From NCBI GenBank assembly GCA_025996695.1, contig BNTP01000135.1, positions 1-6,086 on the forward strand: 6,086 nt of DNA. The letters run 5' to 3'. The translations under genes and the position numbers were made by a program. Positions 1 to 4,867 of this stretch are shown here, piece after piece. Each line of letters opens with the position of its first letter. Within the stretch, counting starts at the first letter, position 1. The DNA is from Bacteroidia bacterium (GTDB taxonomy: Bacteria > Bacteroidota > Bacteroidia > Bacteroidales > Azobacteroidaceae). The notes under the pieces are model-generated. The model was not told the origin of the DNA and did no database searches. It was given only the letters and a program-made list of their open reading frames with translations.

Positions 1-1
1 C

Positions 2-29
2 AATGAACAACGAATAATGAACAACGAAA
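2..29. repeat. Two-copy 14-bp direct tandem repeat at the left edge
   Basis: The 13-mer AATGAACAACGAA occurs at 2-14 and again at 16-28, giving a period of 14 bp. The repeat lies about 37 bp upstream of the lipoprotein gene and runs to within one base of the window edge, so it could be the end of a longer array. Each unit carries stop triplets (TGA, TAA) and does not look coding. No function can be assigned. Confidence 0.7.
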
Positions 30-65
30 GAAAAATAATTACAAACAAAAAAAATTTAGTAAGAC

Positions 66-1787
66 ATGAAAAAGAAAGAAATTTGTTTTAGCCTGCTCGG
101 GCTGGTGGCTTTGAGCAGCAGTTGTGCAACCGATTTGTATCAAAACAACCCGGTGCAGAGTAGTGGGAGAGAGATTTCCTTCAAGACGTTTGCGGACAAA
201 CAGCTCCGAGCGAGTGTGACCACCGCTGGTTCGATGACTTCGTTCACCACTTCGGCGTGGAGCCATTCTGACGGTGCGGTCAGTACAGCAAATCCTTACA
301 ACGGTTATGTGCTGAACGGCGTGACTGTAACACGCGGCGAAGCGGATGGTGCTGGTGCCAACACTTGGGACTATTTCCCCAAAGCCAGCTGGCCGGCAAG
401 AGATTCCGTCGATTTCTTCGCTTACTCGCCCGCATCCAGTGTGAATGTGACAGTCGGTTTGAAAAAGAATGTGTCCACAGTCCCAACTCCTCCTATCGCC
501 GGTCCAGAGATTGAATACACCGTGCCTGGATGGGTCGGTGGCAGTCGTCCGATTGACCAACAAGAGGACTTCATGGTGACTAAAAGTGTAGACTTGACTT
601 ATAAGTCAAGCGATCCTACGGTGCATTTGAATTTCAAACACGCCCTGTCGCGGATTGTTTTCAAGGCTCAAAATCAGAACAAAAACAAGACGTATGTGAT
701 TAAAGAATTGGCTTTGAGTAAGTTGAAATCGAAGGGAACGCTCAACATGCTGGATTCGATACCGAATGCAGCAGATCCATTTCTGCATACTCCGGGAGCA
801 TACAACGTTTCCTGGAAAGCACAACACGATTCGGTTACATACAAAGTGGATCTTGGGAGCACAAATGTGCTTGTGCCTTACGGCACCGGCACTGCGAGTA
901 GCGATTATACCGATGTTACCAATGCGAGTAACGGTTTGATGGTGCTGCCTCAAGAAACTGTGTTAGGAGCCTTCACCGGCAGCACGCCGGAATATGGCAC
1001 AGTAGCCGAAATAGCCGCTACTCCGGCGGATGCATCTTATTTGTACGCCACCGTTGCCGAAGTGGATTATCTCACCAACGACACGGTGAACAGGCGTCAG
1101 GTAGTTTTCCGGTTGCACGACCCTGCGAATAAAGCGCAAGGCATCGTGTTTGAAGCCGGCAGGCAATATACATTCTTGCTGACCTTAGGCTTGGACGGCG
1201 AAGAGATTGTGTTCTCTATTCCGACAGTGGCTGATTTTAACGAGAGTGCAGTGGTGGATGCGCCGACGCTACCTTGGAAGTGCGGCAACCTGATTAAAAC
1301 TTATACGACGGCTAGCTATGCTAACCCAGGTCTAACTGGCCTTTGCTGGACAACGCAAAACATTGCCGAAGGCGTCGCTTCATATGATACCTACGGAGGG
1401 ACTGCCACACCTGCTCCCACAACAGGACAGCGTGGTTATTATTACGCATGGTCGGAAGCCGACGCGGCGTGTAAAATACTTGGAGCCGATTGGGCGGTTC
1501 CTGATGAAACTCAATGGAATGCAATAAAAAACGCATACGGTAGCTTAATGCCAGGACCTGGCACTACCGGTAACGCTACGACGCTGAAAATCGCTTGGGA
1601 TAGCGGTGACGCACTTGGTGGATATAATAGTGGCAGTACCTGGACTAACTGGGATATTAACGGCTTCTGGTGGGTTCAAGGAACAGGGCGGGCTGTGTAT
1701 TATGACGCGCCCTTCGCGGCCTGGTATGGACCTATGGGAGGTATGATGGGTATGCAAGCAACCGTGAGGTGCGTGCGTACCATTTAG
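66..1787 (+). CDS. Fimbrillin-like (Mfa-like) lipoprotein with C-terminal FISUMP-type domain
   Basis: This 573-residue protein is predicted to be exported and lipid-anchored. It opens with a basic Met-Lys-Lys-Lys start, a hydrophobic stretch (about 7-16) and LSSSC, with Cys20 as the likely lipidated residue; the lipobox is loose, as is common in Bacteroidota. Residues about 36-390 read like the Mfa/fimbrillin-like family of Bacteroidales: a 'VDFFAYSP' block (115-122), the hallmark 'LNFKHALSRIVFKA' (188-201), a 'LMVLPQ' strand (291-296) and 'FEAGRQYTFLLTL' (362-374). Residues about 406-573 resemble the FISUMP domain (Fibrobacter succinogenes major paralogous domain): 'GLCWTTQNIA' (425-434), 'GYYYAWSEADAAC' (457-469), 'WAVPDETQWNAI' (476-487) and the typical ending 'VRCVRTI'. 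Such proteins are likely surface or pilus-tip adhesins, but the ligand and exact role are unknown. The ATG at 66 is the first in-frame start giving a signal peptide, behind an A-rich leader with no clear Shine-Dalgarno. No chaperone, usher or other pilin gene is visible, and no convincing promoter was found in the 65 bp upstream. Confidence 0.85.
   Translation: MKKKEICFSLLGLVALSSSCATDLYQNNPVQSSGREISFKTFADKQLRASVTTAGSMTSFTTSAWSHSDGAVSTANPYNGYVLNGVTVTRGEADGAGANTWDYFPKASWPARDSVDFFAYSPASSVNVTVGLKKNVSTVPTPPIAGPEIEYTVPGWVGGSRPIDQQEDFMVTKSVDLTYKSSDPTVHLNFKHALSRIVFKAQNQNKNKTYVIKELALSKLKSKGTLNMLDSIPNAADPFLHTPGAYNVSWKAQHDSVTYKVDLGSTNVLVPYGTGTASSDYTDVTNASNGLMVLPQETVLGAFTGSTPEYGTVAEIAATPADASYLYATVAEVDYLTNDTVNRRQVVFRLHDPANKAQGIVFEAGRQYTFLLTLGLDGEEIVFSIPTVADFNESAVVDAPTLPWKCGNLIKTYTTASYANPGLTGLCWTTQNIAEGVASYDTYGGTATPAPTTGQRGYYYAWSEADAACKILGADWAVPDETQWNAIKNAYGSLMPGPGTTGNATTLKIAWDSGDALGGYNSGSTWTNWDINGFWWVQGTGRAVYYDAPFAAWYGPMGGMMGMQATVRCVRTI
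593..610. repeat. 18-bp perfect palindrome inside the lipoprotein gene
   Basis: CTTGACTTATAAGTCAAG reads the same on both strands over all 18 bases, with no spacer. It lies in the fimbrillin-like region and encodes part of D-L-T-Y-K-S (about residues 176-181). It may be chance or a protein-binding site; nothing nearby decides between these. Confidence 0.5.
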
Positions 1788-1813
1788 GCTTGAGATCTTG
1801 ACCTGTAATTCGT

Positions 1814-1870
1814 GTGATTTTGTGATGGGCTATGATTTTTTTAGAGAATCATAGTCCATCATGTAATCAT
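1814..1870. terminator. Long hairpin between convergent genes, likely bidirectional terminator
   Basis: The arms at 1823-1837 and 1847-1861 pair over 15 positions with a single G·U and a 9-base loop. Pairing continues less perfectly outward to 1814 and 1870, with wobble pairs and one T-T mismatch. The hairpin sits 27 bp after the lipoprotein stop and about 25 bp beyond the guaA stop, the expected place for a shared terminator between genes that point at each other. Only a short T-run (1870-1873) follows on the + strand and there is no clear T-run on the - strand, so efficient intrinsic termination is uncertain. Confidence 0.6.
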
Positions 1871-1894
1871 TTTGAACAGACCGCTGTTGCCTTT

Positions 1895-3442
1895 TTATTC
1901 CCACTCAATTGTTGCGGGCGGTTTGGAACTGATGTCGTAGACCACGCGATTCACACCCCGCACTTTGTTAATAATTTCGTTCGACACTTTGGCGAGAAAT
2001 TCGTAGGGCAAATGCGCCCAATCGGCCGTCATCGCGTCCGTAGAAGTTACAGCACGCAACGCAACCGCATTTTCATACGTTCGCTCGTCGCCCATCACGC
2101 CCACCGATTGCACAGGCAATAAAATGACGCCGGCTTGCCACACTTGGTCGTAGAGGTTCCAATCGCGCAAACCTTGAATGAAAATATCGTCTGCGTCCTG
2201 CAAAATACGCACTTTTTCGGGTGTGATTGCCCCCAAAATACGCACGCCCAAACCCGGTCCGGGAAATGGATGCCGCTTGATGAGGTGTTCTTTCATACCC
2301 AGTTTGCGCCCTACCCTGCGCACTTCGTCCTTGAACAGAAGTCGCAATGGCTCAACGAGTTGCAGGTTCATTTTTTCGGGCAAGCCCCCCACATTGTGGT
2401 GAGATTTAATGACCGTTCCGGTAATCGACAGCGATTCAATAATATCGGGATAAATAGTGCCTTGCGCCAGCCATTTGATGTCTTTCAGCTTTTTTGCTTC
2501 TTGGTCGAAAATGTCGATGAAACCTTTGCCGATGATTTTTCGTTTCTTTTCGGGTTCGGTCACGCCGTCCAATTCCTTGTAAAAATACGCTTTGGCATCA
2601 ATGCCGAGCACATTCAAACCCAAATGTGCGTAATCTTCGAGCACTTTTTCAAACTCGTTTTTGCGCAACAAACCGTTGTCCACAAAGATACAGGTTAGAT
2701 TTTTGCCAATCGCTTTATTGAGCAGCACCGCGCTCACAGAGGAGTCCACGCCACCCGACAGCGCAAGAATCACTTTGTCGTCGCCGACTTTTTCTTGCAA
2801 CAACTTAACGGTCGAGTCAATGAAATTGGCCGGTGTCCAATCTTTTTTGGCGTTGCAAATGGTGAGAAAATTATCCAAAAGCGTCGTTCCAAACTCTGTA
2901 TGAAACACTTCCGGATGAAACTGCACGCCCCAAGTCGGTTCGCCTTCAATGCGATAGGCGGCATTTTTTACGTCTGCCGTTTCAGCAATGACCGTAAAAT
3001 TGGCGGGCATTTGCGTAATGGTATCGCCGTGGGACATCCACACTTGCGAATCGGCGGGGATATTTTGCATCAAATCAGGTAGAAACAAGGCATGCCCCGC
3101 CTCTACATGCGTTTTGATCGGGGTCAATACCGCACGACCGTATTCGCGACTATCGCCTTTTTCCACTTTGCCACCGCTGCTATAAGCCAGATACTGAGCA
3201 CCATAGCAGATTCCCAACATCGGATAGTTGCCCCGAAGTGCCGACAAATCCGGCTTGAACGCTTCTGCATCGTTTACCGAAAACGGACTTCCCGACAAAA
3301 TCACGCCAATCACAGACGCATCATCGGTCGGAAATTTATTGTACGGCACAATTTCGCAATACATATTAAGCTCACGCAACCGACGAGCAATCAATTGGGT
3401 TGTTTGTGAACCAAAATCCAAAATAACAATTTTTTCGAGCAT
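1895..3442 (-). CDS. guaA: GMP synthase (glutamine-hydrolysing)
   Basis: This cytosolic enzyme makes GMP from XMP, ATP and glutamine, the last step of de novo guanine nucleotide synthesis. The 515-residue length is normal for the family. The N-terminal class I glutamine amidotransferase domain (about 1-200) shows 'ILDFGSQ' (7-13), the oxyanion strand 'GVILSGSP' (46-53), the nucleophile elbow 'GICYGAQ' with Cys79, and 'GVQFHPEV' with His176 and Glu178, completing the catalytic triad. The ATP pyrophosphatase domain carries the P-loop SGGVDSS (229-235), '[13 protein letters not shown]' (325-337) and '[11 protein letters not shown]' (391-401). The C-terminal dimerisation domain ends in the characteristic '[14 protein letters not shown]'. 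All key residues are present and the frame is unbroken. The gene stands alone on the - strand, convergent with the lipoprotein gene and divergent from the small-gene operon. The start ATG gives the usual N-terminus, and no guanine riboswitch is visible in its short leader. Confidence 0.98.
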   Translation of the reverse strand: MLEKIVILDFGSQTTQLIARRLRELNMYCEIVPYNKFPTDDASVIGVILSGSPFSVNDAEAFKPDLSALRGNYPMLGICYGAQYLAYSSGGKVEKGDSREYGRAVLTPIKTHVEAGHALFLPDLMQNIPADSQVWMSHGDTITQMPANFTVIAETADVKNAAYRIEGEPTWGVQFHPEVFHTEFGTTLLDNFLTICNAKKDWTPANFIDSTVKLLQEKVGDDKVILALSGGVDSSVSAVLLNKAIGKNLTCIFVDNGLLRKNEFEKVLEDYAHLGLNVLGIDAKAYFYKELDGVTEPEKKRKIIGKGFIDIFDQEAKKLKDIKWLAQGTIYPDIIESLSITGTVIKSHHNVGGLPEKMNLQLVEPLRLLFKDEVRRVGRKLGMKEHLIKRHPFPGPGLGVRILGAITPEKVRILQDADDIFIQGLRDWNLYDQVWQAGVILLPVQSVGVMGDERTYENAVALRAVTSTDAMTADWAHLPYEFLAKVSNEIINKVRGVNRVVYDISSKPPATIEWE

Positions 3443-3444
3443 AA

Positions 3445-3506
3445 ATTTTGTTCAAAAATATTTTTTACAAAGGTACGAAAAAAAAATTCTTTTTTATGAA
3501 CAAAAT
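3445..3506. repeat. 10-bp inverted repeat spanning the guaA promoter region
   Basis: ATTTTGTTCA at 3445-3454 is the exact reverse complement of TGAACAAAAT at 3497-3506. The arms are 42 bp apart and bracket the proposed guaA -7 box (3468-3475). The surrounding DNA is very AT-rich, so chance is a real possibility. An operator acting on guaA or on the divergent operon is the alternative. Confidence 0.35.
3468..3475 (-). promoter_or_regulatory. Candidate guaA promoter -7 box
   Basis: The reverse strand reads TACCTTTG, a full match to the Bacteroidetes -7 consensus TAnnTTTG, 26 bp upstream of the guaA start codon. No good TTTG -33 element lies at the usual 19-21 bp spacing; the nearest (3501-3504) is 25 bp away. 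The leader would be short. Confidence 0.55.
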
Positions 3507-3521
3507 ATCAATTTTTATTGC

Positions 3522-3529
3522 TATATTTG
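3522..3529 (+). promoter_or_regulatory. Candidate promoter -7 box of the three-gene operon
   Basis: TATATTTG matches the Bacteroidetes -7 consensus TAnnTTTG and lies 34 bp before the YtxH-like start codon. No clear TTTG -33 element is seen at the usual spacing. It points away from the guaA promoter, so the two share a region of about 120 bp. Confidence 0.55.
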
Positions 3530-3563
3530 CAGAAGTAAATTACTAATTAAAAAATAAAACATC

Positions 3564-3818
3564 ATGAAACATTCAGGTTTATTTATTGGATTGGGCATCG
3601 GAGTAGTCTTAGGGGCTGCTATTGGGGCATATTTGGCTTCGAGCGATGAAGCAAAGGCCGATTTGGTGGACAACATCAACGAGAAAGTGGGTACAGCCAA
3701 AGACAAATTGAGCAAATTGGCAGATGAAAGTTTGGAAAAATTTGGCAAAGTGAAAGAACGTTTGGCACAAGTGGCTGAAGCAGAAGGATGTATGACAGAC
3801 GCTAAATCCACACACTAA
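3564..3818 (+). CDS. Small YtxH-like membrane-anchored helical protein
   Basis: This 84-residue protein has one N-terminal membrane segment (about 5-25) followed by a charged, probably helical tail. The membrane segment carries glycines at 5, 9, 13, 17 and 21, a perfect GxxxG ladder (glycine zipper) that favours tight helix packing or oligomers. Residues about 29-75 are rich in Lys, Glu, Asp and Ala with regularly spaced Leu and Val, consistent with an amphipathic helix or coiled coil. This layout fits the YtxH-domain family, general-stress-associated small proteins of unclear function. The tail is probably cytoplasmic. It is the first gene of a tight operon: only 2 bp separate its stop from the next ATG, which suggests translational coupling. 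The family call rests on architecture and general resemblance, not on a catalytic motif. Confidence 0.8.
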   Translation: MKHSGLFIGLGIGVVLGAAIGAYLASSDEAKADLVDNINEKVGTAKDKLSKLADESLEKFGKVKERLAQVAEAEGCMTDAKSTH

Positions 3819-3820
3819 TC

Positions 3821-4192
3821 ATGGAAGCGGAATATAAATTAGGAGAAATTCTAACTTTGTTAAAAACTGACCTGCTTGATTTTGGGGCTACAAAGTTGGA
3901 ATTGCTGAAATGGCAGACGTTTGAAAAATCGTCGCGGCTCGGCTCGTTGATTTTGTGGGGATTCATTGTGATAAATCTGATTTTTTTCGCGTTGCTGTTC
4001 GCATTCATCGCTTTGGGCTTTTTGTTCAGTGGTTGGGTCGGCTCTCATGCGGGCGGATTTGGCTTAGTAGCGCTGCTCTATTTGATTGTTTTGGGGATTT
4101 TGTGTGTCTTCCGCAAGGGTATTTGCACAAGCATCCAAAACAGATTTTTGTCCGAATTGGATTCAAGTTTAGCAGAGGAAACCAAAAAATAA
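3821..4192 (+). CDS. Two-TM membrane protein, holin-X / YqjE-like family
   Basis: This 123-residue inner-membrane protein has a polar, probably helical N-terminal part (1-38), two strong membrane segments (about 41-69 and 77-97) joined by a short glycine-rich turn (GWVGSHAGG, 71-79), and a polar C-terminal tail ending in Lys-Lys. Both ends are probably cytoplasmic. This matches the family annotated as putative actinobacterial holin-X / holin superfamily III (PF07332), which includes Escherichia coli YqjE and is commonly labelled 'phage holin family protein' in Bacteroidota. No endolysin or phage gene is nearby and the flanking genes are housekeeping, so a lysis role is unlikely; a structural or stress-related membrane role fits better. 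It starts 2 bp after the YtxH-like gene and ends 7 bp before the next gene, so the three are almost certainly co-transcribed. Confidence 0.8.
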   Translation: MEAEYKLGEILTLLKTDLLDFGATKLELLKWQTFEKSSRLGSLILWGFIVINLIFFALLFAFIALGFLFSGWVGSHAGGFGLVALLYLIVLGILCVFRKGICTSIQNRFLSELDSSLAEETKK

Positions 4193-4199
4193 AACAACC

Positions 4200-4559
4200 A
4201 TGAGTACAAAAAAATTAACTCCTTTGGAAGTGTTAAAGCAGCGGGAAGCGCGCTTAAAAACAGATGCAGAATCTCTGATTGAGGTCGTGCAAGACGATTT
4301 CTGCTATTTATATAGTCATATTGGACCATTGCTGGGCAATGCCGCTTTGGACGCCATAAGTACTAAAATGCCGCCCTTTGTGCAAATGTTGATGAATCGT
4401 CAACCGGCAAGGCAAGAGCAAGAAGCTCCGTCGCCGCTGAATTTGTTGGCAGCAGGAGTTTTGGAGTTGGCGCCGCTCTTGTTAAGTTTTGGCAAACACA
4501 AATTGGCGGGCTTCTTACTTGGGCAAGTGGCACAGCGCCTTTTCAAAAAACAGGGCTAA
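4200..4559 (+). CDS. Unrecognised 119-residue protein, third gene of the membrane operon
   Basis: I do not recognise this family. The N-terminal part (about 3-30) is rich in Lys, Arg and Glu with spaced leucines and is probably helical. A middle part (about 33-66) contains 'FCYLYSHIGPLLGNAAL', followed by a polar linker with Arg, Gln, Glu and Pro (about 67-79). The C-terminal third (80-114) is hydrophobic, 'LLAAGVLELAPLLLSFG' then 'LAGFLLGQVAQRLF', with a KHK break at 99-101, and ends in basic KKQG. That end could form a membrane hairpin or a surface-bound amphipathic pair of helices. It starts 7 bp after the holin-like gene, so its product probably works with the two upstream proteins at the membrane. 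The position and basic ends recall YqjK, the third protein of the enterobacterial yqjDEK set, but I see no clear sequence match. Coding is supported by operon placement and an intact frame. Confidence 0.75.
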   Translation: MSTKKLTPLEVLKQREARLKTDAESLIEVVQDDFCYLYSHIGPLLGNAALDAISTKMPPFVQMLMNRQPARQEQEAPSPLNLLAAGVLELAPLLLSFGKHKLAGFLLGQVAQRLFKKQG

Positions 4560-4595
4560 ATTGAGTCGCTTAAGATTGAATAAGAAGAGGTTGTG

Positions 4596-4685
4596 TGTCG
4601 TCCCATGCGGGACTTTGGGGTGTGCTCCGTCACTCCCGTAGACTGAAGTCTACGGTTAATAAAGGGCTGTCTGCGGGACAAAGTC
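4596..4685. repeat. REP/MITE-like palindromic element
   Basis: The centre is CCGTAGACTGAAGTCTACGG (4636-4655), an 8-bp perfect stem with a TGAA loop. It is flanked by related outer modules: TGTC plus TGCGGGAC on the left (4596-4599 and 4606-4613) and TGTC directly joined to TGCGGGAC on the right (4668-4679). GACTTTG (4611-4617) is inverted as CAAAGTC (4679-4685), so the ends can also pair, and GTCCC/GGGAC (4600-4613) forms a small hairpin on the left. Nested symmetry in an intergenic space is typical of REP-type or miniature mobile elements, such as those moved by REP-associated tyrosine transposases. No transposase and no second copy lie in this window, so the class is inferred. Confidence 0.5.
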
Positions 4686-4717
4686 AGAAATTGCTTGCAG
4701 GGAATGCTATTTAGTGG

Positions 4718-4744
4718 TATGATTGCGGATAATCATATAATTTT
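4718..4744 (+). terminator. Weak hairpin with short T-run, possible operon terminator
   Basis: TATGATT (4718-4724) and AATCATA (4731-4737) form a 7-bp stem with a 6-base loop, followed by TTTT at 4741-4744. The stem is AT-rich and lies about 160 bp past the last operon stop, so termination here is only a possibility. Confidence 0.25.
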
Positions 4745-4816
4745 ACACCTTCCGGCGTAGCAGATGATTCCAAAATAACAGAATTTTGATGCGGATGCGC
4801 GATTTTTTTATCGGCA

Positions 4817-4848
4817 TTTGGATTTTCCAAAAATTTCATGTAAATTTG
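4817..4848 (+). promoter_or_regulatory. ffh promoter (Bacteroidetes -33/-7 type)
   Basis: TTTG (4817-4820) and TAAATTTG (4841-4848) match the Bacteroidetes -33 and -7 consensus elements, separated by 20 bp, within the usual 19-21 bp. Transcription would begin a few bases after 4848, leaving a leader of roughly 10-15 nt before the ffh ATG. This is the best promoter match in the window. Confidence 0.75.
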
Positions 4849-4867
4849 CACTCTAATTGAAGAAAAT

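Larger units (their letters stand above)
4560..4867. other. 308-bp intergenic region before ffh
   Basis: No convincing gene is present. From left to right it holds a REP/MITE-like palindromic element (4596-4685), a weak AT-rich hairpin (4718-4744), a tandem GATGCG pair (4788-4799) followed by a T-run (4803-4809), and the ffh promoter (4817-4848). A 42-codon frame on the - strand (4711-4839) lacks support. Confidence 0.7.

Noticed and set aside
39..563. 174-codon open frame on the - strand opposite the lipoprotein gene
   Set aside because: It lies antisense to a well-supported lipoprotein with signal peptide and domain motifs, and its product has no recognisable features.
2135..2698. 187-codon open frame on the + strand inside guaA
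   Set aside because: It is antisense to strongly conserved GMP synthase sequence; the open frame reflects guaA codon use.
3443..3563. Guanine riboswitch upstream of guaA
   Set aside because: The leader is short and AT-rich, with no purine-aptamer helices or conserved loop sequences.
3821..4192. Phage lysis holin
   Set aside because: The holin-X family label is historical; no endolysin, spanin or other phage gene is present and both flanks are housekeeping genes.
4711..4839. 42-codon frame on the - strand between the operon and ffh
   Set aside because: The peptide composition looks plausible, but the frame overlaps the ffh promoter, has no -7 box of its own, and I recognise no homologue.
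4560..4867. SRP RNA gene next to ffh
   Set aside because: The region contains only short hairpins and no long SRP-RNA-like helix with a GNRA tetraloop and asymmetric internal loops.
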